64,000 bases of DNA from contig NZ_JAIVMG010000001.1 of the NCBI RefSeq assembly GCF_020177335.1, positions 558,001 through 622,000 on the forward strand. The letters are read 5' to 3'. Numbering within the stretch: position 1 is the first letter of the stretch; each line of letters begins with the position of its first letter. The position numbers and the translations under genes were made by a program. Below are positions 38,981-48,139 of the stretch, piece by piece. The DNA is from Stappia indica (GTDB taxonomy: Bacteria; Pseudomonadota; Alphaproteobacteria; Rhizobiales; Stappiaceae). The notes under the pieces were generated by a model. The model was not told the origin of the DNA. It saw only the letters and a program-made list of their open reading frames with translations, and searched no databases.

Positions 38981-40213
38981 GTGGCGCAAATGCAGGTAAC
39001 GCTTCAATCCATCCAGGACGCGGCCCGGTCAATCGCCGGCGCGGTGATGCAAACGCCCTGCCTGCCCGCGCCCAAGCTGTCGCAGCTCACCGGCGCGGAC
39101 ATCCGCGTCAAATACGAGAACCTGCAGGTCACCAATGCCTTCAAGGAGCGCGGCGCCCTCGTCAAGCTACTTACCTTGAGCGAGGACGAACGGGCGCGCG
39201 GGGTGATCGCCATGTCCGCCGGCAACCATGCCCAGGCGGTCGCCTATCACGCGCGGCGGCTCGGCATTCCGGCCACCATCGTCATGCCCGAACCGACGCC
39301 CTTCGTGAAGGTCGCCGCCACCCGCAGCTACGGCGCGCAGGTGGTGCTGGCCGGCGAAATGCTCGCCGATGCGCAGGCCGAGGCGGAGCGCCGAGCGGAA
39401 GAACACGGACTCGTCTGGGTCCATCCTTACGACGATCCGGCGATCATCTGCGGACAGGGCACCATCGCGCTGGAGATGCTGGAGGCACAGCCGGACCTTG
39501 ACTGTCTCGTCGTGCCGATCGGCGGCGGCGGGTTGATCGCCGGCATGGCGACCGCAGCCAAGGCGCTGAAGCCGGACATCGAGATCGTCGGCGTGGAACC
39601 TGAGCTTTACCCCTCGATGCTGGCGGCCCTGCGCGGTGAGCAGGCGACCTGCGGCGGCGCGACGCTGGCCGAGGGCATCGCGGTGAAGAATGTCGGCGTC
39701 CTGACCCAGAAGATCGCCCGCGACACGGTGGATGACATCCTGCTCGTCAGCGAGGACGCCATTGAACAAGCGGTCAACGCCTATCTCACCCGGCAAAAGA
39801 CCATGGCGGAAGGCGCGGGCGCGGCGGGGCTCGCCGCCGTCCTGACCACGCCTGAGCGGTTCGCCGGCCGCCGGGTCGGCCTGGTGATGTGCGGCGGCAA
39901 CATCGACCCGCGCCTTCTTTCCTCGATCATGGTGCGGGCGCTGGCGCGCGAGGGGCGGATGCTGGCGATCCGCATCGCCACCCAGGACCGCCCGGGTGTC
40001 CTTGGCGAGATTTCCAGCCTTGTCGGCACGCTTGGCGGCAACATCCTGGAAGTGTCGCACCACCGGCTGTTCCTGAACGTTCCGGCCAAGGGCACAACCC
40101 TTGACGTCACCATGGAAACCCATGACCGGGCTCACGCGGACCGGATCATCGCGGCCCTGGAAGAGCACGGCCACAAGGTCAAACCGCTGGATCTTGGCGA
40201 GTCCCGCCTTTGA
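38981..40213 (+). CDS. Threonine ammonia-lyase with C-terminal ACT domain
   Basis: This 410-residue PLP enzyme deaminates threonine to 2-oxobutyrate. The PLP lysine is K55 in NAFKERGA, the phosphate-binding glycine loop is PIGGGGLIAGMA, and SAGNHAQAVAYHARRLGIPA is the Asn loop. The C-terminal ACT domain begins near 325 (LAIRIATQDRPGVLGEISSL). This is the short-ACT form, rather than the long biosynthetic IlvA with paired ACT-like domains. The start is uncertain: GTG 38981 or ATG 38990, both with a G-rich leader. Closeness to the LysE exporter suggests the two balance threonine excess. Confidence 0.9.
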   Translation: MAQMQVTLQSIQDAARSIAGAVMQTPCLPAPKLSQLTGADIRVKYENLQVTNAFKERGALVKLLTLSEDERARGVIAMSAGNHAQAVAYHARRLGIPATIVMPEPTPFVKVAATRSYGAQVVLAGEMLADAQAEAERRAEEHGLVWVHPYDDPAIICGQGTIALEMLEAQPDLDCLVVPIGGGGLIAGMATAAKALKPDIEIVGVEPELYPSMLAALRGEQATCGGATLAEGIAVKNVGVLTQKIARDTVDDILLVSEDAIEQAVNAYLTRQKTMAEGAGAAGLAAVLTTPERFAGRRVGLVMCGGNIDPRLLSSIMVRALAREGRMLAIRIATQDRPGVLGEISSLVGTLGGNILEVSHHRLFLNVPAKGTTLDVTMETHDRAHADRIIAALEEHGHKVKPLDLGESRL

Positions 40214-40241
40214 ATCAAGGCGTCCGCTCCTTATCTAGGGA

Positions 40242-40775
40242 ATGAGAGTCATCACCGGAGCCCAACTGCCCATGCAACCCGACCCCACAGTCACCAGTCC
40301 CGCCGCATCCGGCGGCGATCCCCTCGGGTCGGCAGCCTATTATCAGGATGTGCGCACCCGGCGCGCCCTTGCCTTCCTGCTCGATGTGGTGGTGGTCGGC
40401 GCGCTCTGCCTCGGCGCCGGCTTCCTGGTCTTGCTGCTCGGCCTGTTCACCTTCGGGCTCGGCTGGTTCATTTATCCCATTCTGTGGCAGGTGGTGGCGC
40501 TGGTCTATGCCGCCATCACCCTTGGCGGGCCGCGCTCGGCGACCATCGGCATGCGCTCGGCCGGGCTGGAGCTGCGCATGTGGAACGGCGGGCGCCCCGA
40601 TGCACTGATCGGCGCGATGCATACGCTGCTCTACTGGTTCTCCGTCACGCTGCTGACCCCCCTGGTGCTGGCGGTGTGCCTCTTCACCCCGCGCAAGCAA
40701 CTCCTGCATGATCTCATTCTGGGAACGGTGGTGATCAACAGCGCGGTCACCTATCGCGATTCCGGCCGGCACTGA
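40242..40775 (+). CDS. RDD-family membrane protein
   Basis: This 177-residue protein has the RDD domain: RRALAFLLDVVVVGALCLGAGF for the first helix (Arg-x-x-x-x-x-x-Asp pattern), GGPRSATIGMRSAGLELRMWNG after helix two (shown as SATIGMRSAGLELR), and KQLLHDLILGTVVI after helix three with the second Asp. Three to four helices are predicted. RDD proteins are small membrane proteins, some reported as Na+/H+ antiporters; no role can be assigned here. The start may be ATG 40242 or ATG 40272. The gene stands alone between ilvA-like and SLC13-like genes and appears in this position near bpt in other Hyphomicrobiales. Confidence 0.82.
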   Translation: MRVITGAQLPMQPDPTVTSPAASGGDPLGSAAYYQDVRTRRALAFLLDVVVVGALCLGAGFLVLLLGLFTFGLGWFIYPILWQVVALVYAAITLGGPRSATIGMRSAGLELRMWNGGRPDALIGAMHTLLYWFSVTLLTPLVLAVCLFTPRKQLLHDLILGTVVINSAVTYRDSGRH

Positions 40776-40854
40776 CGCGACGATACGCCAATCCCGCACA
40801 GCGCATGCGGGCTGTATGACTTTCGGCTATCCGTTTGCTTTCATGCGGTTTCGC

Positions 40855-40873
40855 GTGGAAAACCGGTTTCCAC
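40855..40873. repeat. Short interspersed palindrome GTGGAAA-ACCGGTTTCCAC
   Basis: GTGGAAAACCGGTTTCCAC is a near-perfect palindrome set in TTTCGC upstream and TTTTCATCAAACTGCTCTAG downstream. This arrangement resembles a dispersed intergenic repeat frequently met in Hyphomicrobiales chromosomes. It lies in the 187-base gap before the SLC13-type gene. Recognition is from memory of similar sequences. Confidence 0.5.
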
Positions 40874-40962
40874 TTTTCATCAAACTGCTCTAGAAAAGGG
40901 GAGTTCGATTTCGTGCCGTGCTGCCGTGCCGGCCAGCCAGCAAAAGGATGTGGGCCGACCGC

Positions 40963-42807
40963 ATGACGCCAGCCGACCTGCCGATGCTTCTCACGCTGCT
41001 GGTGATTGTTGTCACCATCGTGCTCTATGCCATCGACCGGTTCACGCTTGAATTCATCGCGCTTGGCTCGGTCGTGGCGCTTCTGGCGATCTTCTCGTTT
41101 CCTTGGGCGGCCTCCAATGGCCAGCCCGCGCCCACCATCGGTCCGGCGGATCTGCTTGCCGGCTTCGCCAATCCGGCCCTGATCACCGTCATCTGTCTGT
41201 TGATCATCGGTCAGGCGCTGTTCCAGACCGACGCGCTCGACAAACCGGCGAAGCTGATGGTCAAGGCCACCCGGCGCTATCCGTTTGTCGCCGCCGGTGC
41301 CATCCTCGCCACCGTTGCGGTGACCAGCGGCTTTCTCAACAACACGCCCGTGGTGGTGATGTTCCTGCCGATCCTGTCCGCGGTCGCCGCCGCGCAAGGA
41401 AAATCGGCCTCGCGGCTACTGATGCCGCTGTCCTTCATCGCCATTCTTGGCGGCATGACCACGCTGATCGGTTCCTCCACCAACCTTCTGGTCGCCGATG
41501 TCGCGGCGCGGTCAAGCGATGTCCGCCTCGGCTTCTTCAGCTTCACCGGACTTGGTGCCATCCTTGCCGTCGTCGGCGGCCTTTACGTCATCTTCGTCAT
41601 GCCGCTGCTGCTTCGCGCGCGTCGGACCATGGCCGATGAGCTGCAATCTTCCTCCGGCAAGCAATTCATCGCCCAGATCTCCATTACCGCCGGTCATCCG
41701 CTCGAAGGGGTGGAGGCGGTGGCCGGGTTGTTTCCGCCGCTGAAGGACATGACCGTGCGTCTGGTACAGCGCGGCGAGCGGCCGATTCTACCGCCCTTCG
41801 AAAACGTCACCCTGTCGGTCGGCGACACGGTGATCGTCGCCGCCACCCGTTCGGCCCTGACCTCGGCGCTGGCCCGCCGCAATCCCCTGATGGGCACGGA
41901 AGGCAACGAGACGGACGATACCGAACCGGCGCCCTCCCAGCGCTCGCTCACCCTGACCGAGGCCATGGTCGCGCCTGCGTCGCGGCTCAGCGGGCGCACC
42001 ATCGCCCAGAGCGGCTTCCACTCGGCGACAAGCTGCGTGATCATGGGGGTGCAGCGGCGCTCGCGGATGCCGCGCATGGCGATGACCGAGATCCGGCTGG
42101 AGCCCGGCGATGTGCTGCTGATCGCAGGCGGCGCCAGCGATATCGAGAAACTGCGTCGCTATCACGACGTCCTGCTGCTGGACTGGTCGACGGCGGAGGT
42201 CCCTCCACGGCGGCTGGCGCCACGTGCGCTGGCGATCTTCACCCTGCTGGTGGCGGTGATCGCCACCGGTGTCGTTCCCATCGTCTCTGCCGCACTGGCG
42301 GCCACCTTCGCCATGATCGCCGCCGGCTGCCTCAACGTGCGCCAGGCGCTGCGCGCGGTCGACAGCCGCATTTTCATGCTGATCGGCGCCTCGATCGCCT
42401 CGGCAACGGCGCTGGAAGCGACAGGCGGCGCCACCGCCATTGCCGATCTGCTGGTCGGTGCGCTGGAAGCGCAGCCGCCGATGATGATCCTGTCGGCGCT
42501 GTTCTTCCTCGTCATGGTGATGACCAACCTTTTGTCGAACAACGCCACCGCCGTGCTGCTGACGCCGATCGCCGTCAACATGGCGGTCCAGACCGGCCTG
42601 CCGGTGGAGGCCTTCGTCACCTGCGTGATCTTCGCCGCGAATTGCTCCTTCGCCACACCGATCGGATATCAGACCAATCTGATCGTCATGGGTCCCGGCC
42701 ACTACCGGTTCTCCGACTTCCTGATCGCCGGAACACCTCTTGCGATTTTGATCTGGCTGACGTTCACTTTCCTGGCGCCGGTGTATTATGGTTTCGATAT
42801 GCTGTGA
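40963..42807 (+). CDS. SLC13/DASS-type anion permease with RCK_C inserts
   Basis: This is a membrane permease of about 614 residues. Two halves of transmembrane helices are separated by a central cytosolic region (about 225-420) containing two TrkA-C (RCK_C) domains; the second ends MTEIRLEPGDVLLIAGG. The first re-entrant signature is GGMTTLIGSSTNLLV and the second LLSNNATAVLLTP followed by NCSFATPIGYQTNLIVMGPG. These SNT/SNN motifs bind Na+ and anion in DASS carriers. Likely substrates are sulfate or dicarboxylates; which one is not readable. ATG 40963 is chosen as nearest to the first helix; ATG 40948 and an earlier start are possible. Confidence 0.85.
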   Translation: MTPADLPMLLTLLVIVVTIVLYAIDRFTLEFIALGSVVALLAIFSFPWAASNGQPAPTIGPADLLAGFANPALITVICLLIIGQALFQTDALDKPAKLMVKATRRYPFVAAGAILATVAVTSGFLNNTPVVVMFLPILSAVAAAQGKSASRLLMPLSFIAILGGMTTLIGSSTNLLVADVAARSSDVRLGFFSFTGLGAILAVVGGLYVIFVMPLLLRARRTMADELQSSSGKQFIAQISITAGHPLEGVEAVAGLFPPLKDMTVRLVQRGERPILPPFENVTLSVGDTVIVAATRSALTSALARRNPLMGTEGNETDDTEPAPSQRSLTLTEAMVAPASRLSGRTIAQSGFHSATSCVIMGVQRRSRMPRMAMTEIRLEPGDVLLIAGGASDIEKLRRYHDVLLLDWSTAEVPPRRLAPRALAIFTLLVAVIATGVVPIVSAALAATFAMIAAGCLNVRQALRAVDSRIFMLIGASIASATALEATGGATAIADLLVGALEAQPPMMILSALFFLVMVMTNLLSNNATAVLLTPIAVNMAVQTGLPVEAFVTCVIFAANCSFATPIGYQTNLIVMGPGHYRFSDFLIAGTPLAILIWLTFTFLAPVYYGFDML

Positions 42808-42832
42808 CGTATCCTGACCGGAGATCACTGTC

Positions 42833-43579
42833 GTGACGCGGCACCCGACCGACACACCGCAGTTCTACCTGACCGCCCCCTCGCCCTGCCCGTATCTGGA
42901 AGGCCAGCAGGAGCGCAAGGTTTTCACCCATCTGGTCGGCAGCCGGGCCCAGGCGCTCAACGACGTGCTCACGCAAGGCGGGTTTCGGCGCAGCCAGAAC
43001 ATCGCTTACCGCCCGGCCTGCGAGGGCTGCAAGGCCTGCGTCTCGGTAAGGGTCCGGGTCGACGACTTCCACTGGACCCGCTCCTTCCGGCGGCAATGGC
43101 GGCGCAATGCAGACCTGATCGGCACCACCTCCACGCCTGCGCCAAGCGCACAGCAATACGATCTGTTCCGTCGCTATCTCGACGCCCGCCACGCCGAGGG
43201 CGGCATGTCGGACATGACCGTTCTCGACTATGCGATGATGATCGAGGATACCCATGTGGAGACCATGCTGATCGAATACCGTCAGCGCGGGCCCGACTCA
43301 TTCCTGACGGGAACCGGTGAAGGGCCGCTGCTCGGCGTCGCTCTCACGGACCTGCTCAGCGATGGATTGTCGATGGTTTATTCCTACTTCGAGCCAAACG
43401 CGCCCTCGCGCAGTCTCGGCACCCATCTCATTCTCGATCATGTCGAGCGCGCGCGCGCGCTGGGCCTGCCCTATGTCTATCTGGGCTACTGGGTCAATGG
43501 CTCGCCGAAGATGGATTACAAGGCACGGTTCCAACCGCAGGAGCATCTGGGGCCGGATGGCTGGCTCCCCGCCACCTGA
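42833..43579 (+). CDS. bpt: Aspartate/glutamate leucyltransferase (N-degron pathway)
   Basis: This 248-residue enzyme adds leucine to N-terminal Asp/Glu of proteins so that ClpS/ClpAP can degrade them. It is homologous to eukaryotic ATE1, so it is sometimes labelled arginyltransferase. The signatures [37 protein letters not shown] (the Cys pair) and [20 protein letters not shown] are present. The start is GTG 42833 with GGAG upstream, giving the usual N-terminus [13 protein letters not shown]. It follows the permease by 25 bases and may share its transcript. ClpS/ClpA are not in this window. Confidence 0.93.
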   Translation: MTRHPTDTPQFYLTAPSPCPYLEGQQERKVFTHLVGSRAQALNDVLTQGGFRRSQNIAYRPACEGCKACVSVRVRVDDFHWTRSFRRQWRRNADLIGTTSTPAPSAQQYDLFRRYLDARHAEGGMSDMTVLDYAMMIEDTHVETMLIEYRQRGPDSFLTGTGEGPLLGVALTDLLSDGLSMVYSYFEPNAPSRSLGTHLILDHVERARALGLPYVYLGYWVNGSPKMDYKARFQPQEHLGPDGWLPAT

Positions 43580-43626
43580 GGCGAACACCGCCCGCCCCAG
43601 ACAATTCTCCCCAGAGCGAGCCCTGG

Positions 43627-44271
43627 TCAGGCGGCGTCGACCTCGGCACGGATCAGCGTGAAGACATCGCGGAACATGTCACGGGTCAGCCGGCCCGTGT
43701 TGGTGTTGTAGCGCGAGCAATGATAGCTGTCGAACAGCACCGGCCGGCCGGGAATCGCATGCCGGGCCGCATGGCCGAAGGGATGGCTCGCCTTGCGCAC
43801 CCCATAGGCGGACATCACCGCATCATGGGCAATGCGCCCCAGAGCCAGCACCGCGACGAGACTTTCCGTGCGGGTCAGGGTGGCCGTCAGAAACGGCAGG
43901 CAGGCGCGAATCTCCGCTCCGACCGGCTTGTTCTCCGGCGGCACGCAGCGCACCGCATTGGTGATCGCCGCGCCAACAAGCTCCAGACCGTCATCGGGCC
44001 GCGCGTCATAGGTTCCCCGCGCGAAGCCGAAATCGATCATCGTCTCGTAGAGCAGATCGCCTGCATAATCCCCGGTAAACGGCCGCCCGGTGCGATTGGC
44101 ACCGCGCAGGCCAGGCGCCAGCCCGACCACCAGCAACCGGGGCGTCGCCCCGGTCCAGGTTGGCACCGGACTGTTATGCCAGTCCGGCGAGCGCTCACGA
44201 TGCAACGCGCGAAACGCGACCAACCGCGGGCAGAGCGGGCAGTCGCGATCGGGATCGAGAGGATGCGTCAT
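43627..44271 (-). CDS. Type 5 uracil-DNA glycosylase (UDGb)
   Basis: This 214-residue Fe-S uracil-DNA glycosylase has the family 5 motif VVGLAPGLRGANRTGRPFTG in place of the family 4 sequence. Cysteines likely to hold the 4Fe-4S cluster are C11 and C14 (CPLC), one in AVRCVPPENKP and one in DSYHCSRYNTNTG, which is also the second active-site motif. Family 5 enzymes remove uracil and some other deaminated bases. ATG 44271 lies 13 bases after the NYN stop and gives the usual length; the frame continues into the NYN gene with another ATG at 44304. The pair is co-directional and probably co-transcribed. Confidence 0.88.
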   Translation of the reverse strand: MTHPLDPDRDCPLCPRLVAFRALHRERSPDWHNSPVPTWTGATPRLLVVGLAPGLRGANRTGRPFTGDYAGDLLYETMIDFGFARGTYDARPDDGLELVGAAITNAVRCVPPENKPVGAEIRACLPFLTATLTRTESLVAVLALGRIAHDAVMSAYGVRKASHPFGHAARHAIPGRPVLFDSYHCSRYNTNTGRLTRDMFRDVFTLIRAEVDAA

Positions 44272-44284
44272 TGCGTCCGACAGA

Positions 44285-44872
44285 TCAGTAGTCCTCGTCC
44301 TCATCGTCGCGCGGCGCACGCTCGACAACACGGGCGGGCCGTTCCGCCGGATCGCGTCCGACCTTCTTGGCCAGTGTGGCGAGGTCAATGAAGTGATCGG
44401 CCTGCCGGCGCAGATCGTCGGCGATCATCGGCGGCTGGGTCTGCAGAGTAGAGACGACGCTGACCTTGCGGCCCTTGCGCTGCAATGCCTCGACCAGCGA
44501 CCGGAAATCGCCATCGCCGGAGAACAAGACGATATGGTCGACCTGATCGACCAGTTCCATGGCATCGACGGCCAGTTCGATATCCATGTTGCCCTTGACC
44601 TTGCGCCGACCACTGGAATCAACGAATTCCTTTACCGGCTTGGTCACGACCTTGTAACCGTTGTAGTCGAGCCAATCGATCAGCGGGCGAATTGAGGAGT
44701 ATTCCTGATCTTCAATCAATGCCGTATAATAGTACGCCCGCAGAAGATACCCCTTCGACTGAAATTCCTGAAGAAGCCGCTTGTAATCGATATCGAAGCC
44801 GATTGTCTTCGCGGTGGAGTACAAATTCGCACCATCGATAAACAAGGCCACCTTTTCTCTGGGGTCGAACAT
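44285..44872 (-). CDS. NYN-domain (LabA/DUF88) putative RNase
   Basis: This 195-residue PIN-like NYN-domain protein has the acidic metal-binding residues of the fold: D13 in FIDGANLY, D97 in GNMDIELAVD and D120/D122 in LFSGDGDF. The Arg/Asp/Glu-rich tail (PARVVERAPRDDEDEDY) is probably disordered. NYN proteins of the LabA group are thought to act on RNA; the target is not known. The start is ATG 44872, with an overlapping GTG at 44875. It lies upstream of the uracil-DNA glycosylase, and rpoZ-rsh follow in the opposite direction, a common alphaproteobacterial layout. Confidence 0.85.
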   Translation of the reverse strand: MFDPREKVALFIDGANLYSTAKTIGFDIDYKRLLQEFQSKGYLLRAYYYTALIEDQEYSSIRPLIDWLDYNGYKVVTKPVKEFVDSSGRRKVKGNMDIELAVDAMELVDQVDHIVLFSGDGDFRSLVEALQRKGRKVSVVSTLQTQPPMIADDLRRQADHFIDLATLAKKVGRDPAERPARVVERAPRDDEDEDY

Positions 44873-45323
44873 CACGTGTAATGCCTTTCTTTATTAATGC
44901 AGAAAGTCGCCAGCCCTACGGATATTTTGCCATTATAAAATGCGAGAGCGATCCTTGCGCGTGAATTCGCCTTCACGAGAGGACAAAGAAATGCGTTCGC
45001 GTTCACCGTATTCGGATCGACTTGACTGCCCGGATCACTGCCCGGTTTTCCCGTGACCATGGAACCGCCCCTGCGCGGAGCCTGTCCTTTTTGTCAAACA
45101 GCCGTTTCGGCATGCCTGTTTATGAAATTCACCTACACCATTTCGCCCGGCAACGGCAACAGACCTTCCGGTAGGTTTTCCGCCCGTTTCATGACAATAC
45201 ACAACGCAGACCAAAAATACTTAACCCTCGGCCGACCCGCAATTCTTGTGTTTCGGGTTGCGTTCTGGTCGCCAACCCTCTATGTGTCGCGCCTTGCTTC
45301 CCATACTGCAACGGAGAAAATGC
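44873..45323. other. Divergent intergenic region between the NYN gene and rpoZ
   Basis: About 450 bases, AT-richer than the genes around it. It must contain the promoters of the NYN-udg pair and of rpoZ-rsh. A 62-codon frame on the minus strand (44872-45060) ends at the NYN start, but its codon third positions are not GC-biased, so it is not called. No RNA gene was recognised. Confidence 0.45.
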
Positions 45324-45725
45324 ATGGCGCGCGTGACCGTCGAAGATTGCATCGACAAAGTCGAGAATCGCTTCGAGCTGGTTCTGCTGGCGAGCCATCG
45401 GGCGCGGATGATTTCCAGCGGCTCGCCTTTGACCGTGGATCGCGACAACGACAAGAACCCTGTCGTTGCCCTGCGCGAGGTCGCCGAGGAAACCGTCAGC
45501 CCGGAGGATCTCAAGGAAGATCTGATCCATTCGCTGCAAAAATACGTCGAGGTGGACGAGCCGGAGACCGAGGCCGTGCCACTGGTGCCGAATGCCGGCG
45601 CGCGAGGCGGCACCGAAGTCAACAGCGTTGATGACAGTGCCGTTGAATTCGACCGGATGTCAGAAGAAGATCTGCTGCGCGGGCTTGAGGGACTTGTCCC
45701 GCCGGAGCGCAAGGACGATATCTGA
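45324..45725 (+). CDS. rpoZ: RNA polymerase omega subunit
   Basis: This 133-residue omega subunit assists beta-prime folding and forms part of ppGpp site 1 in many proteobacteria. The N-terminal [20 protein letters not shown] and [20 protein letters not shown] are the conserved core, and [14 protein letters not shown] completes it. The C-terminal half is an acidic alphaproteobacterial extension ending in ERKDDI. ATG 45324 is the conserved start, with CGGAGA upstream. It precedes rsh by 107 bases, the standard coupling of omega with the stringent-response enzyme. Confidence 0.95.
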   Translation: MARVTVEDCIDKVENRFELVLLASHRARMISSGSPLTVDRDNDKNPVVALREVAEETVSPEDLKEDLIHSLQKYVEVDEPETEAVPLVPNAGARGGTEVNSVDDSAVEFDRMSEEDLLRGLEGLVPPERKDDI

Positions 45726-45786
45726 CGCCAGGCGGCAACGCCGGCCAGAGGGCCACCTCAGGCGGATCCGCATCTTTATTTCAGTG

Positions 45787-45807
45787 CCGTCCGGTCCAGC
45801 CGGACGG
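45787..45807. terminator. Hairpin between rpoZ and rsh
   Basis: CCGTCCGG / CCGGACGG forms an 8-bp perfect stem with a 5-base loop, 62 bases after rpoZ and 25 bases before rsh. No T-tract follows, so an attenuator or mRNA-stability role is as likely as termination. Confidence 0.4.
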
Positions 45808-45832
45808 TCTGGCGTTGTGAGGCGTCTCCGCA

Positions 45833-48046
45833 ATGATGCGGCAATATGAACTTGTCGAACGGGTCCAGCGTTTCAATCCGAATGCCGATGAGGCCTTGCT
45901 GAACAAGGCCTATGTCTATGCCATGCAGAAGCACGGCAGCCAGACGCGCGCTTCCGGCGATCCGTTCTTCTCCCATCCGCTTGAAGTCGCTGCGATTCTC
46001 ACCAATCTGCGCCTGGACGACGCCACCATCGCCGTCGCCCTGCTGCATGACACGATCGAGGACACCTCAGCGACTCGCGACGAGATCGACCGGCTGTTCG
46101 GGCCGGAGATCGGCAAGCTGGTCGATGGCCTGACCAAGATCAAGCGCCTCGATCTGGTGTCGAAACGCGCGAAGCAGGCCGAGAATTTCCGCAAGCTGCT
46201 GCTGGCAATTGCCGACGACGTGCGGGTGCTCCTGGTCAAGCTGGCCGACCGGCTGCACAACATGCGCACGCTGCACCACATGCCGGAGCACAAGCGCGGG
46301 CGCATTGCCGAGGAAACCATGGAGATCTATGCGCCGCTCGCCGGTCGCATGGGGATGCATGACATGCGCGAGGAGCTGGAGGACATTGCCTTCAGGACCC
46401 TCAACCCGGACGCCTACGAGACCATTACCGAGCGGCTGGCGGCGCTGGAGCAGCGCAACGAAAGCCTGATCACCGACATTGAAGCGGACCTGACGGAACG
46501 TCTGGAGGAGCGCGGGATTGCCGCCGTCGTGCGCGGCCGCGAAAAGCGCCCCTACTCGATCTTCCGCAAGATGCAGTCGAAGTCGATCGCCTTCGAGCAA
46601 TTGTCGGATATCTACGGCTTCCGCGTCATCGTCGGCACGGTGGAGGCCTGTTACCGGGTGCTCGGAGTGGTGCACACCACCTGGCCGACGGTTCCCGGGC
46701 GCTTCAAGGACTATCTTTCGACCCCGAAGCAGAACGATTACCGCTCGATCCACACCACCGTGGTCGGCCCCAGCCGGCAGCGGGTGGAGCTGCAGATTCG
46801 CACCAGCGCCATGGAGCGGGTCGCCGAATACGGCATCGCCGCCCATGCGCTGTACAAGGACGGTGAGTTGGGCGGGCGCAACATCGCCAAGCTGAACGAC
46901 GAAAGCCGCGCCTATGAATGGCTGCGCCGGACCATCGAGCTGCTTGCGCAAGGGGACACGCCGGAAGAGTTCCTGGAGAACACCAAGCTGGAATTGTTCC
47001 ACGACCAGGTGTTCTGCTTCACCCCCAAGGGGCGGCTGATCGCCCTGCCGCGCGGGGCCACGCCGATCGATTTCGCCTATGCGGTGCACACGGATATCGG
47101 CAACACCTGTGTCGGCGCCAAGATCAACGGCCAGATCATGCCTCTGGTGACGGAACTTCGGAACGGCGACGAGGTCGACATCGTCCGCAGCCAGGCGCAG
47201 ACCCCGCCCCCGGCGTGGGAATCCCTGGCCGTCACCGGCAAGGCGCGGGCGGCCATTCGCCGGGCGACGCGAGAATCGGCCCGCCAGCAATATGGCTCTC
47301 TCGGCCGGCACATCCTTGAACGGGCGTTCCTGCGCGCGGGCCACACCCTGACCGACGACCGGCTGGCCGGCGTGCTCGTTCAACTCGGCCATTCCAATCT
47401 CGCCGACCTGCTGGCGGCGGTGGGGCGCGGCGACATTCGCGCCCATGACGTGGTTCACGCGGTCTATCCCGATTTCCGCGACGACCGGCTCGGAACCGTC
47501 CCGACGGAAGCGGAGGACGGCTGGTTCGACCTGGAGCCGGGCAGCGGCATGAAGTTCCGCATTCCCGATGCGGAGAGCGCGACCGGCGGCGCGCATTCCC
47601 TGCCGATCACCGGCCTGACCGGCAATCTTCCCATCTCCTTCGCGCCCGAAGGCGGCGCGGTGCCCGGTGACCGGATCGTCGGCATTTTGACACCGGGCGT
47701 CGGCGTCACCATCTATCCCATACAGTCGCCCGCGCTGCAGGCGTTCGAGGAAGAGCCCGAGCGCTGGCTCGATGTGCGCTGGGATATGTCAGGCGACCAG
47801 CATGACCGCTTCCCCGCGCGCATTGCCGTTTCGGCGCTGAACGAACCGGGATCCCTGGCGGCCATTGCCGCGACGATCGCCGACCTGGACGGCAACATCG
47901 ACAATCTGAAGATGGTGCGCCGGGCCGCCGATTTTCACGAAATGATCATCGATCTCGAGGTATGGGATCTGAAGCACCTGACACGAATCATCAACCAGCT
48001 AAGAGCAAAAACCAACGTGTCCAACGTGCAACGCGAAATCGGCTAG
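45833..48046 (+). CDS. rsh: Bifunctional (p)ppGpp synthetase/hydrolase (RelA/SpoT homologue)
   Basis: This 737-residue enzyme is the single stringent-response protein of Hyphomicrobiales. The order is: HD hydrolase domain with H48 (FFSHPLEVAAIL) and HD at 72-73 (LLHDTIEDT), intact; synthetase domain starting near 236 (RGREKRPYSIFRKMQSK) with YGFRVIVGTVEACYRVLG and KQNDYRSIHTTVVGP; TGS domain about 392-450 (FCFTPKGRLIALPRGATPID); and a C-terminal ACT domain from about 662 (RIAVSALNEPGSLAAIAATI). Both active sites look complete. It starts with two ATGs in a row at 45833. Downstream DUF2062 follows by 93 bases. Confidence 0.95.
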   Translation: MMRQYELVERVQRFNPNADEALLNKAYVYAMQKHGSQTRASGDPFFSHPLEVAAILTNLRLDDATIAVALLHDTIEDTSATRDEIDRLFGPEIGKLVDGLTKIKRLDLVSKRAKQAENFRKLLLAIADDVRVLLVKLADRLHNMRTLHHMPEHKRGRIAEETMEIYAPLAGRMGMHDMREELEDIAFRTLNPDAYETITERLAALEQRNESLITDIEADLTERLEERGIAAVVRGREKRPYSIFRKMQSKSIAFEQLSDIYGFRVIVGTVEACYRVLGVVHTTWPTVPGRFKDYLSTPKQNDYRSIHTTVVGPSRQRVELQIRTSAMERVAEYGIAAHALYKDGELGGRNIAKLNDESRAYEWLRRTIELLAQGDTPEEFLENTKLELFHDQVFCFTPKGRLIALPRGATPIDFAYAVHTDIGNTCVGAKINGQIMPLVTELRNGDEVDIVRSQAQTPPPAWESLAVTGKARAAIRRATRESARQQYGSLGRHILERAFLRAGHTLTDDRLAGVLVQLGHSNLADLLAAVGRGDIRAHDVVHAVYPDFRDDRLGTVPTEAEDGWFDLEPGSGMKFRIPDAESATGGAHSLPITGLTGNLPISFAPEGGAVPGDRIVGILTPGVGVTIYPIQSPALQAFEEEPERWLDVRWDMSGDQHDRFPARIAVSALNEPGSLAAIAATIADLDGNIDNLKMVRRAADFHEMIIDLEVWDLKHLTRIINQLRAKTNVSNVQREIG

Positions 48047-48139
48047 GGTCACGAAGGAGCACCGGCCACAGCCTTCCGAAGCGAACCTCCAGGGGCAGCA
48101 GCGCGCGTTTCGCCACATGCCGCCATGAAGCGATAAGAC

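Noticed and set aside
43440-43462. GCGCGC dinucleotide run
   Set aside because: It lies in frame within bpt and encodes an ordinary Glu-Arg-Ala-Arg-Ala stretch.
44872-45060. 62-codon minus-strand ORF whose stop overlaps the NYN start, with an AGGGGCGG leader
   Set aside because: The overlap is attractive, but codon third positions are not GC-biased as in all neighbours, and no domain or membrane segment is visible. It is left uncalled.
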